Shown here piece by piece: positions 1-7,092 of a DNA stretch of 10,318 nt. The notes below the pieces were generated by a model. It searched no databases, was not told the origin of the DNA, and saw nothing but the letters and a program-made list of their open reading frames with translations. This DNA is from Brachionus koreanus. Its lineage: Eukaryota > Rotifera > Eurotatoria > Ploima > Brachionidae. Positions within the stretch are counted from its first letter, which is position 1. The number at the start of each line of letters is the position of its first letter. The stretch is from NCBI GenBank assembly GCA_016987375.1, contig PJRA01000519.1, positions 1,213,812-1,224,129 of the forward strand, in the 5' to 3' direction. The translations under genes were made by a program, and so were the position numbers.

Positions 1-139
1 CGCCTTTTATACACATAAAAACAATCTTTGTGTTAACAAATAAAAAATGCGATTCTCATTAGTTCTTATTAAATGCTTTTACAACAGTTTTTTGAATAAA
101 CATTTATATAAACAATCTCTATCTTTGTCTTCACTTATC
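1..139. other. AT-rich DNA with no recognised feature
   Basis: I see no gene, RNA or repeat boundary here. It leads into the LINE remnant on its right, whose 5' limit is not sharp, so part of it may be unrecognisable LINE sequence. Confidence 0.4.
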
Positions 140-720
140 TCCTCTGAAGTTAATCTAAGGAATCAGGCCAATTTCGTAGACTAACATGTATTCAAATACT
201 TGAAAAAGATAGATTTATGTGATTTATCACATGTTAAAAATAAAATATTTTAACCATTGTTCGTTATAAAAGTACATGTCATTATTGTGCACTAAATCAA
301 ACTATATAATTTAAAAAAAATACTCAAAAAATGGAAAGCCTAATGATAATAACAAATGCTTGAGCTAGGAAAAAGATCGAGGGCGACAAACTTACTACAT
401 GTGCTAAATTTAGAACCAGTTGAATTAAAAATAAGGAAAACTAAAGTGAGCTTTACCAAAAGACTACTTTGAAAAGAATTCGCGTCTAAATTACTTAAAA
501 ATAAGGAAAAAAAGGCTAATAAACCCAGTTAACTTGTCAAAGAACTGAAATATATTAGTACTGCTGGAGTTATCTAATAAAGAAGTAATAGACAAAAAAC
601 TTAAAGAAATCAAGCTTATTCAAACATATTACTTATGATCCAGTCAGCTTAATAGCCTTTTCCCTCGGAGTTGAGTTGATAATCACTACTTTAAGGGAGT
701 GGTAGTGGGTGCAGAGGACC
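140..720 (+). mobile_element. Decayed LINE (non-LTR retrotransposon) C-terminal remnant
   Basis: This is the broken end of a LINE ORF2, the part just after the reverse transcriptase (RT). The firm core is 310-469. One frame (310-360) reads KKNTQKMESLMIITNA and then a shift of frame near 356 continues LELGKRSRATNLLHVLNLEP and ELKIRKTKVSFTKRLL up to a TGA at 470-472. That pattern of a basic segment, an NLL..LN.EP box and an ..I.K.K..F..RLL box is what I know from post-RT tails of several LINE groups. After the TGA the frame runs on to a TAA at 530-532 and then two adjacent stops at 575-580. Another frame (558-635) gives KEVIDKKLKEIKLIQ. A third frame resumes near 640. From 140 to 309 a weaker trace is seen, with stops. 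No poly-A tail or target duplication was found. The gene is dead. The assignment rests on pattern recall, and the limits are soft. Confidence 0.5.
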
Positions 721-1272
721 TCTTTATTTTTTCTCCAAACTGAATCTTATAAAAAAATATAAAAATATTATTTTTTAAACAAGCAAAAAAATGACTGCTA
801 ATATTTTCAGATTTTAGTAAAATCCTGACTAATTTAGTAATAAAAAAATATTTTTATATAATAAAAATCAACTTTTATATTAAACTATTTTATTTTGTAA
901 TAAAAATAAATAAAAAAATGAACAAAAAAGTATATTACAGATAATTCTTATAAAAAACTGTCAATTTTATTGAAAAAAACATAAATAAAACATAATAAAA
1001 AGAGCTTTTTTTTTGGTATAACACTTTGGACAATAAAAGTTTTTTTTTCATTAGCGTATTACATTTATTACATTACTGATTAGGGGAGTGTATTTGCCGA
1101 TACTTTTGAAATTCCTGAATTCTAAAATCCATAAGTTTATTTTTAGGATTTAAAATAAATAAGTAAAAAAATTAAATTACAAAGTCTGTAGCAATAAGCG
1201 ATAGTGTGACAGCAGGAGTATTTTTTTAACCACTACAAACAAGAACAAGTACTTAATTTCCAGTTTTGTTTA
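721..1272. other. AT-rich intergenic DNA, no feature recognised
   Basis: Mostly A/T runs. A slightly less AT-rich patch at 1080-1130 and 1190-1260 is noted because short open stretches on the minus strand lie there, downstream of the candidate at 1273-1512. None is long enough to call. Confidence 0.5.
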
Positions 1273-1512
1273 TTAACAGTGATGATTCTGATTGGTTTCT
1301 AATATAGACAAAAATAATTTGCATTCTTTACCAGTTAACTCGGTATCTTTGCAACTCTTAACCAAATATAAGTCATAATTATCATGCTTAATATGCTGAA
1401 ACGGCTTTGATTTTTTATTCCACTCGAAGGCATATAAAAGATGGCTGTTTTCGATTATTGGTTCCGAATGATACTCTTTTAAGTTATTATTATTTGGACA
1501 GATTTGGTTGTT
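1273..1512 (-). other. Unassigned 79-codon open reading stretch, possible exon or gene relic
   Basis: On the minus strand a frame stays open for 79 codons between an in-frame TAA (1513-1515) and a TAA at 1273-1275. There is no ATG near its start, so it would have to be an internal or terminal exon, or a relic. The translation includes ENSHLLYAFEWNKKSKPFQH followed by DNYDLYLVKSCKDTELTGKE, and ends in NQNHHC. It is not dominated by Phe, Ile, Asn, Lys and Tyr as chance frames here are, and the DNA is less AT-rich than its surroundings. I do not recognise a family. An open stretch of this length can also arise by chance in 10 kb of such DNA, so confidence is low. It abuts the 3' tail of the neighbouring LINE. 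Confidence 0.25.
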
Positions 1513-1534
1513 TTACGATCGATAGTAATGATAG

Positions 1535-1573
1535 TTATTTATTTATTTGTTAGTCTGTATCGAGCGTTAGCTC
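1535..1573 (-). repeat. LINE 3' end: hairpin plus (AAAT)n tail
   Basis: On the minus strand a four-base stem GAGC-TAAC-GCTC (1573-1562) is followed about 12 bases later by AAATAAATAAATAA (1548-1535). Known stringent-type LINEs such as UnaL2 are copied from a 3' stem-loop followed by short tandem repeats. The same role is inferred here from position and shape. Confidence 0.5.
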
Positions 1574-1702
1574 CTTCAGAAAAAAATACAAAGAAATTAA
1601 AAATGAAGTGAAAAATAAAAATTAATGATTAATGAAAATAAAATAAAAGTTTTAAATAAGTAAAAATAAAATAAATCTTGAAATAAATATTAGTTTAAGT
1701 AT

Positions 1703-2182
1703 CTAAAGAAGAATAAAAATGTTCAATGATTCATTTACCAATCTGACTAGCAATGGGACTGAGTTGCAAAGTCTCACCCTAACATGCTTCTCGATCAAAT
1801 CAAAAAGACGATTAGGAACTGTCCAAATCTTTAATTTTCTTCGGGCCTCTTGATGTAAGATAGGAGATGGTGTGTCAAATCTTAATTTTAGAATAGCACG
1901 TATGGCTGAGTTTTGGATGGTTTGGATTTTTTAAATGTTTGAGTCTGAATAAGAATTTAGACATGGGAAGGTTTAGTCCAATATTGAGCCTATAAGAGAT
2001 TTATTTATAGTTGTAAGTGTTTTAGCATTTAGATTCCAATTTTTATTAGAAAGAATTTTATTCAAATTTAGTCTTGTATTGCAGCGCTTTTTTAATTCAT
2101 CGACTAGAGCACTAAAAGTTAGCTTAGGGTCAAATTTTATACTTAAGAATTTAACTTCATTTTCTCGATGCAGATTGTTCAC
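1703..2182 (-). pseudogene. LINE reverse transcriptase ORF2, C-terminal fragment with two in-frame stops
   Basis: The frame begins with ENEVKFLSIKFDPKLTF, which matches the conserved (V/P)KFLGIxFDxxLxF block after the RT palm in jockey-, CR1- and related LINEs. The thumb-like segment KKRCNTRLNLNKILSNKNW follows, and then SLIGSILD. A TAA at 1973-1975 replaces the codon after the LD pair, where the family usually has a tyrosine. A second TAA at 1931-1933 sits directly before KIQTIQNSAIRAILKLRFDT, another typical LINE block. The same frame then continues without a break to a TAG at 1703-1705. Both stops look like point changes in an otherwise unshifted frame, so the copy is fairly young or decayed slowly. 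The motif with the catalytic aspartates lies upstream and is absent. Confidence 0.8.
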
Positions 2183-2197
2183 ATAAATACTAAGGTC

Positions 2198-2270
2198 TAA
2201 AAATCATATATTAAGTAATATGATTTTTAAAGTTTGACACAATTTTTCATACATTTCACAAAATTGTGTC
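2198..2270. repeat. Two adjacent perfect-stem hairpins
   Basis: The first stem pairs 2198-2209 with 2218-2229 (12 bp, loop 8). The second pairs GACACAATTTT (2236-2246) with its complement at 2260-2270 (11 bp, loop 13). They lie at the point where LINE homology stops and before inverted repeat A. They could mark the end of an inserted element or fold in RNA, but no known element is recognised. Confidence 0.5.
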
Positions 2271-2274
2271 CTTA

Positions 2275-2740
2275 TTTATTTGAAATAGACAAACAAAACA
2301 TTTAAATATAAAATTAAAATTTTTATTTTAACCTTGAAAAAAAATAAAATTTTTTACAACATTATAATTTACAAAAGAAAATATTTGCGGTCATTATTTA
2401 ATTTTCTTTTGCATTTTAAGCCAGATATTTTTGCTAATGTGAAATTCAAATACAAAAAATATAAAAATTCTCCACTTTAATAATAGATTAAATTTTAAAA
2501 ATTTTATTTTTGTAAATTTAATTTATCAAAAAGAGAAGTGTTTTTGTTTTATTCGTATTTGAATTTAACAAAACAGATTCTTTTTTTTTGCAATAGTTCC
2601 TCTAAAATAAAGTCTTTCTTTTAAATTCAATAAACATTCATGAACATATCCATTAATTACTAACAATAATTGATTTTATTTAAATACAAAAATCAAAAAA
2701 AATTAAAAAAATTTAATTTTGAAATTATTTCAAAAAGAAA
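2275..2740 (-). repeat. Inverted repeat copy A, partner of 7785-8290
   Basis: The reverse complement of this stretch aligns with 7785-8290. The firm core is 2520-2655 against 7860-7990, sharing TTCATGAATGTTTATTGAAT, GAACTATTGCAAAAA and AATAAAACAAAAA in the same order. Weaker matches extend outward to about 2275. The copy has its own internal symmetry: GTGAAATTCAAATAC (2439-2453) is repeated inverted near 2553-2568, as in a MITE with terminal inverted repeats. Outer limits are judged by eye in very AT-rich DNA and are soft. Confidence 0.6.
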
Positions 2741-4044
2741 TTTAATTGTATTAATTGAATGTTCCTCAAAATGACTTGTCTAACTCTTGTTCATTTACTT
2801 CTAAAAAATTTTATAAATTGAAAACTTTAATTGTTAATTTTAAAATTTTGTTCCTGCTACTTCATTATTCGAATAAAAGCCTATCAGCAACATCAAATTA
2901 AAAAATTGATAATGTGTGTTTGGTAAAATTTTCAAAGCCCATCGAAGTATTTTCTCATTTATTTCAACATTAAGTCCTCATTCTATTTATCATGTTTTCC
3001 GCTCAATGGTTCATTTCTTCTAGGAGATTGCATTTTCTTCGCCAAGACCAAGTTAAAAAAGATTGTTGTGAGTTTTTTTGGCTTTAAAAGCCGTTAATGA
3101 TACAAGAGTTGAATGAAATTACTGCTAGATAAATAAGAAAAGACGTATCAGAATAATAATTTTTTTTTTTTGATATTTAAATAAAAAAAAAATACAAAAT
3201 TTTAATTAATTTAAAATTCGATTAAAAATATTAAATGATTTTATTCTAAGAAGCAATATCTGATCTAACAGCATATATGCTTGGCCTCAAAATTAAATTT
3301 ATCTTTAGCAATTCACACTTTGGCTCATTTCAAATTAAAAATTCATTTAAAAGCAATAGCTTTTTTTAACCCTAAAAACCCTAAAAAAATCCCTAGTTCA
3401 AATGTAGAAAATTAGTAATTTTTTTCTCTTGAAAGATTTGAAATAGCTGTTAGATTTTGGGTAATAATAAATTTTAAAAAAGGTAAATTTCGGTTATAGC
3501 TCGTGTCACAAATAATCATTTAGCTACTTGGTAACCAAATTTTTTTTCAACTTTTATAATTTTTTCTCTAAGGCAAATTTTACCAAAATTATTTAGATTT
3601 TTTTTTATTTTTTTACTAATAAATAATTGAGTACATTTTGGAAAAATTAGCTAAAATTTAGAAGAAAATTAAAGTGAAAAACTATAATATTGAATCAATC
3701 GCTTAAGACACATGTGTGCTGACTTAAGCGCTTTTGTTTTTCTGATTTGAATTTTAAACTAGATAATTAGAGACTCCTACAACTAATTTAGAATAAATAT
3801 CAGCAGCAGCGAACATCTAGAAAACAAAAATATTCACAACATTTCTCGGATAAGAGAGTCGAATTGCGTCAATTGTTATCTATGTCCAGTCAAAACAAAA
3901 TAGTCTAAAACTAAATAAAAAACATATAGCAATCTTTTATAATTCTAAGCAGGAGACTTCCTTTTTTTCTCTCTCTAAATTGTTCAGCGTCTATAAAAAG
4001 ATGTCTAATTCTTTAGCGAAAATTTGCATATCCTAGGCGCTAAA
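2741..4044. other. Long AT-rich noncoding stretch upstream of the Runt gene
   Basis: No gene recognised. It holds a small inverted repeat (CGCTTAAG at 3700-3707 with its complement at 3723-3730, around a CACATGTG palindrome), degenerate CCCTAAAAA units at 3369-3396 and a 38-codon open stretch at 3787-3903. None is convincing as a functional unit. Upstream exons or enhancers of the Runt gene could lie here but cannot be seen. Confidence 0.5.
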
Positions 4045-4150
4045 TTTAGCTAGCTTGAACTTTTTTGGTCAATGCCGAGCCCGGCTCTAAATTTAACTCG
4101 ACAAACGCAAGCAAAGCTCAACTAGCTTTAACTTGAGCTAATTTGAGCTG
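4045..4150. repeat. AGCT-rich palindromic cluster
   Basis: Short inverted and direct copies of AGCTCAA, TTGAGCT, TAGCTAGCTTGAAC and CTAAATTTA crowd into about 100 bases. The clearest pair is AGCTCAA at 4115-4121 with TTGAGCT at 4133-4139. The patch is richer in G+C than its surroundings. It may be a degraded small foldback repeat. No target duplication was found. Confidence 0.35.
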
Positions 4151-4289
4151 CTAACTGTTGTCAAGTTTGTGTTTACTAACCTTTAAACCAATTTACCTGT
4201 AAAAACAAAATTTCCTTGGTATTTTATTGATTTTAAAACTAAAAAAAAATCTTAAAAAAAAAATAAAATCAACTAGCTAACTAATTCAT

Positions 4290-4297
4290 TGTGGTTT
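4290..4297 (+). promoter_or_regulatory. RUNX consensus site TGTGGTTT upstream of the Runt gene
   Basis: An exact match to the Runt-domain consensus (PyGPyGGTTT core), 424 bases ahead of the start codon. A second exact copy lies at 5968-5975 beyond the gene. Some vertebrate Runx genes bind their own promoters, so autoregulation is possible. A lone 8-mer match could be chance. Confidence 0.35.
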
Positions 4298-4407
4298 TAG
4301 TATTAAATTTTCTAAATAAAGTGTAGACTTTTTTACTTCTTTTTTCCGAAATAAAAATTTTATTTCTATCCAAGAAAAAAAACAGAAAAGAAAATTCAAT
4401 TCCAGCA

Positions 4408-4467
4408 ATGGCAGCAACAACAAAAAAAAGAATAAAAAAGTTAAATGGAATTTATGGACCCGGCTAA
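4408..4467 (+). CDS. Possible upstream ORF of 19 codons
   Basis: An ATG with A at -3 and G at +4 opens MAATTKKRIKKLNGIYGPG and then stops. It lies about 250 bases ahead of the Runt start codon in a less T-rich patch. If the 5' leader of the Runt mRNA covers this spot it would act as a short upstream ORF, but transcription here is unproven and it may be a chance frame. Confidence 0.2.
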   Translation: MAATTKKRIKKLNGIYGPG

Positions 4468-4629
4468 CCTAAGCAATTTCTTCTACTAATTAGGAAATAT
4501 CCATAGGCGCTTTTAATCACAAATCTAGAATACTTATTATGCAATTATGGCTCAATTCCGAGCTTATCTCTTTCTTAATTCGTGTCATTTTCAGTCAAGT
4601 CGTCTCAATTTGTATTCATCTAACCCAAA

Positions 4630-4638
4630 TATATAAAG
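4630..4638 (+). promoter_or_regulatory. TATA-like box TATATAAAG
   Basis: It matches a TATA box and would place a start of transcription near 4660, giving a leader of about 50 bases. In DNA this AT-rich such matches are common. The polypyrimidine-AG signal just downstream offers a competing explanation. Confidence 0.3.
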
Positions 4639-4639
4639 T

Positions 4640-4662
4640 TAGATATTTTTTTTTTATTTTAG
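4640..4662 (+). promoter_or_regulatory. Possible 3' splice acceptor before the Runt coding exon
   Basis: A T-rich tract ending in TTTTATTTTAG at 4662 is a textbook acceptor shape. The TAG itself is the in-frame stop limiting the Runt frame upstream, so the frame is open from 4663. If used, a 5' exon lies further upstream and could add N-terminal residues or only leader sequence. Confidence 0.4.
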
Positions 4663-4713
4663 ATCAAGTTGAAAAAATTAGAATTGACAAAAAGAAAATT
4701 TTTGAACAAAAAA

Positions 4714-5778
4714 ATGGTACGCAAGTCTAAAAAAGTGCCGGTCAAGACCGAAATTTTCCAGACCGAGGACAAAGACGTTAAGTGCACCAAGTTGCCGGAG
4801 TTCATCCGGGCCAAAAAGTATCTGGGTGCGCCATTTTGTGTCTACTTTGAGAACCAGGCTCATTTGGAAAATGTAAAGTGCACCATATCGGCGGGAAATT
4901 TTAAAAATCCCAGTGCCGAGCTCAAGAATAACGAGTGTCTGATCAAAAACGGAGTGGCCGAGTTTGACGATCTGAGATTTTTGGGCAAATCTGGCCGTGG
5001 AACCAAATTCAATGTTTACATTCAGCTAGAAACCAATCCACCTCGAATAATTACATACCACAACGCCATCAAGGTCACTGTTGACGGTCCTAGGCCGCCT
5101 CGGATCGGCAAGACTCTAGCCGAGTCCGGGAATGTTCTGAACCGTTTTAAAGTCAAGCCCAAAGTGCAAGAGGCTCTGAGAAATAGCCAAGAGTTGGCTT
5201 GTCTGAAGCGAACACTCGAAACCAAAGAGTGTCAGATGGACAAGAGCAAGTTTTTCAATCAGCCGCTCAAAAAGCGCTTTATTCAAACTTATCTAATGGA
5301 AGAGGAAATGGGCTCGAATGGCACATCGTCCAATTCGAGCGAGGTTTCTTTCAGCTCATCGCCTTCTTTGTCGCCTAATCCGACTTTTGTCGAACACAAA
5401 CCGGTTGTCAAAAGCCTTATGAGCTGTTGTTCTAATCTAGAGACTCTGAGACTTGAACAGGACAGTGCCTATGCTAATCAAGAGGAGTACTTTCGCGATC
5501 TTATTAGCAAATACTTAATTTTATTCATGAATTTATACAAGATAAAAATAACCGATGATTTAAATGACTATTTGATTAATTTAATATTGAGCAAAACAAA
5601 TGGTTCATTACACGATCAAACAAATTGGCAACAATTAAACAAATTCAATGATAATGTTAATTTTAGTTCGTTTCTGAATGACGAACAGTTTTTACTTAAT
5701 TTCGAAGGATTTTATCGCAAATTGGTCCAGGATTTTGGCAAAGTTAACCTTGCAAATGATTGTTGTTCAAATTATTGA
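4714..5778 (+). CDS. Runt-domain transcription factor (RUNX/CBF-alpha family)
   Basis: It encodes a 354-residue nuclear DNA-binding protein expected to bind TGYGGT sites, in the family usually with partner CBF-beta. The Runt domain spans about residues 15-131. It contains LRFLGKSGRGTKF (87-99), TNPPRIITYHNAIK (107-120) and VTVDGPRPPR (121-130). By alignment with human RUNX1, nine of ten DNA-contact positions are identical: R32, K35, R88, R95, K120, T122, D124, R127, R130. The tenth is K92 for arginine. Cys24 matches the conserved first cysteine; the second is Ala33. Tyr113 of RUNX1, a CBF-beta contact, is Pro66. The basic run after the domain is missing; RKSKK at the N terminus and LKKR (185-188) are alternative nuclear signals. 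A Ser/Pro-rich linker (200-224) precedes an Asn/Leu-rich tail ending CCSNY, so no WRPY-type Groucho motif. The start is the first in-frame ATG after a stop, in context AAAATGG. No intron interrupts it. Family certain, orthology not. Confidence 0.93.
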   Translation: MVRKSKKVPVKTEIFQTEDKDVKCTKLPEFIRAKKYLGAPFCVYFENQAHLENVKCTISAGNFKNPSAELKNNECLIKNGVAEFDDLRFLGKSGRGTKFNVYIQLETNPPRIITYHNAIKVTVDGPRPPRIGKTLAESGNVLNRFKVKPKVQEALRNSQELACLKRTLETKECQMDKSKFFNQPLKKRFIQTYLMEEEMGSNGTSSNSSEVSFSSSPSLSPNPTFVEHKPVVKSLMSCCSNLETLRLEQDSAYANQEEYFRDLISKYLILFMNLYKIKITDDLNDYLINLILSKTNGSLHDQTNWQQLNKFNDNVNFSSFLNDEQFLLNFEGFYRKLVQDFGKVNLANDCCSNY

Positions 5779-5848
5779 AAAAAAAAATTTAAAAAAATTT
5801 TTTTTTATAATTTTTAATTTTTTTTTGTATATTTAAGAAAAAAAACTG

Positions 5849-5854
5849 AATAAA
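5849..5854 (+). terminator. Polyadenylation signal AATAAA of the Runt gene
   Basis: A canonical hexamer 71 bases after the stop codon, followed by T-rich and then TG-rich sequence (TTGTGTATTGATTTGTT near 5878-5894). This predicts a 3' UTR of roughly 90-100 bases, typical of a compact genome. Confidence 0.6.
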
Positions 5855-5887
5855 TTTTTATTTTTTTTTAAATTAAATTGTGTATTG

Positions 5888-5910
5888 ATTTGTTCCAAAT
5901 AAGAACAAAT
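5888..5910. repeat. Small perfect hairpin after the polyadenylation signal
   Basis: ATTTGTTC (5888-5895) pairs exactly with GAACAAAT (5903-5910) around a 7-base loop. Its place just past the predicted cleavage region could be meaningful for 3' end formation, but such short stems also occur by chance. Confidence 0.35.
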
Positions 5911-5967
5911 AGCAGTTGATTAGAGTAGGAGTCATTTAAAGCCAATTAATTTGAAAATAACATGATT

Positions 5968-5975
5968 TGTGGTTT
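5968..5975 (+). promoter_or_regulatory. RUNX consensus site TGTGGTTT downstream of the Runt gene
   Basis: Second exact match to the Runt-domain consensus, 190 bases after the stop codon and in the same orientation as the one at 4290-4297. A possible downstream autoregulatory element; functional use is inferred only. Confidence 0.3.
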
Positions 5976-6636
5976 CAAAATTAATTATGTTATGTTAGAG
6001 TATAGTTTATTTCGTTTTAGAATTTTTATTTTCAAAAAAATAAATCTTATTTTCAAAAATCTGTGTGTTTTTTTTTCTTATTTTTGTTTAATTGCGCGAT
6101 TGCTGATGTGATTTTGAAATTATTAGAAGCTAAACAAAAATCCATGGAGACAGTTAAATTAAATCGATAGAAAAAAAAATAATAAAAGAACTTATTGTAG
6201 CAATTAACAAAGCCAAAGAGTTCGAAACGTCTCTTAAACACCATAAATCATTCAGTCTTGTTATTAGAAGTCAGTCCTCTTTTTTTTTGACGAAAAAGCC
6301 TTGTAAAATTTGAGTTACTTAATTTTTTCTCATTACTTAAAGCATTTTAAAAAAAGTTTAAAATTTTTAGGTAACTAAGCCTTTTTAGAAATAAAACACT
6401 TGAGAAATCTTATTTAATAAATCCACAATTTTAAGCTCTTTTGATTATTCATATAAAAATATGGACTCATTAAAACTAGTTGCAAAAAATTTTAACATTT
6501 TCCCTCATTTGTCGATGACCATAAATTATACTTTTTTTTTACCAATTCTTAAAAAACAAAACTTGACTTAAGAAACAGTAATGATTGTCTAATAAATTAA
6601 AAATTTGATTATTTTACTTATTTGGGCTAAAATGAG
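5976..6636. other. AT-rich intergenic DNA, no feature recognised
   Basis: Homopolymer-rich noncoding sequence between the Runt gene and the hAT-type MITE. No repeats with clear ends and no coding pattern on either strand were seen. Confidence 0.5.
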
Positions 6637-6644
6637 TCATTGAG
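6637..6644. repeat. Target-site duplication of the hAT-type MITE, left copy
   Basis: TCATTGAG directly precedes the element's TAGTGTTGG end and is repeated exactly at 7085-7092. Eight bases is the hallmark length for hAT transposons. Confidence 0.85.
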
Positions 6645-7084
6645 TAGTGTTGGAGGCCATGTGGCCGGCCAAAAAAAAATGGCCGAGACCGTGACCGGTA
6701 GTCTAAGCGGCCAAAAAAAGGCCAGCTTGAAGACCGACCGTATATTGGCCGGCCAGCTAAGCGGCCGACCGTGTTTAGACCGGCCGGCCACTAAACGGTC
6801 TTAAAAAAAAACTTAAGTAAACAGATTTAAAAAATTGTCTAAATATTTAAATTTGTTGAAATTAGTTAAAGAAAATTTGTAAACAAGAAATTAATTTAAA
6901 AATTAAATTTGAAAAAATTTGATCAATTTAAAATCTCTTTACTTAAGTTTTTTTTCATGACCATTAGTGTCCGGCCGGTCTAAACACGGTCGGCCGTTTA
7001 ACGGCCGTTCAGATTGACCGGCCCACCTCCCGCTTGAATCCGGCTGTCGTTTGGCCGGCCAAAGTTGGCCGCTGCCCAACACTA
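6645..7084. mobile_element. hAT-type MITE / foldback element, 440 bp
   Basis: The ends are inverted, TAGTGTTGG at 6645 and CCAACACTA ending at 7084, and are flanked by an exact 8-bp duplication. Both end sequence and duplication length fit the hAT superfamily. The element has no coding capacity. Its arms are built of GGCC and GACCG units, with four GGCCGGCC octamers, and contrast sharply with the AT-rich genome. An inner 26-bp arm is perfectly complementary (6762-6787 with 6971-6996). Pairing continues inward through CTTAAGTAAA (6812-6821) and its partner (6938-6947) to an AT-rich core. As RNA or single-stranded DNA it would fold into one long hairpin. It would be moved by a hAT transposase encoded elsewhere. 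Confidence 0.9.
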
Positions 7085-7092
7085 TCATTGAG
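7085..7092. repeat. Target-site duplication of the hAT-type MITE, right copy
   Basis: TCATTGAG, identical to 6637-6644. The lack of any mismatch suggests a fairly recent insertion. Confidence 0.85.

Larger units (their letters stand above)
1535..2200 (-). mobile_element. 5'-truncated LINE copy, jockey/CR1-like, with its 3' end
   Basis: A single insertion read on the minus strand. From high to low coordinates it holds the last part of the RT ORF (2182-1703), a T-rich 3' UTR, a short GAGC/GCTC hairpin (1562-1573) and a tail of AAAT units (1549-1535). The 5' side stops abruptly near 2200, within a beta-strand that precedes the VKFLxIKFD motif, so only the C-terminal third of ORF2 is present. 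Severe 5' truncation is usual for LINEs because reverse transcription starts at the 3' end. No clear target-site duplication was found. The copy is inactive. Confidence 0.75.

Noticed and set aside
1433..1441. TATA-like ATATAAAAG word
   Set aside because: Lies inside the minus-strand open stretch and precedes no plus-strand gene; such words are frequent here.
3367..3396. Telomere-like CCCTAAAAA repeats
   Set aside because: Only three degenerate units; not a regular array, so not called interstitial telomere.
3700..3730. Inverted repeat CGCTTAAG around CACATGTG
   Set aside because: Only 8-bp arms, no target duplication and no related copy seen.
3787..3903. 38-codon open stretch reading CVNCYLCPVK near its end
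   Set aside because: The cysteine pattern hints at a zinc finger, but the stretch is short, has no ATG and no partner exon; likely chance.
4539..4730. 63-codon + strand ORF overlapping the Runt start
   Set aside because: It runs across the T-rich tract and acceptor-like site, has no recognisable motif and overlaps the Runt start in another frame; at most an overlapping upstream ORF.
4678..5225. Two minus-strand ORFs (4678-4863 and 5022-5225)
   Set aside because: Both are mirror frames of the Runt coding sequence, which explains their length.
6053..6244. 63-codon minus-strand ORF
   Set aside because: Phe/Tyr/Asn-rich composition follows the A/T runs; no motif seen.
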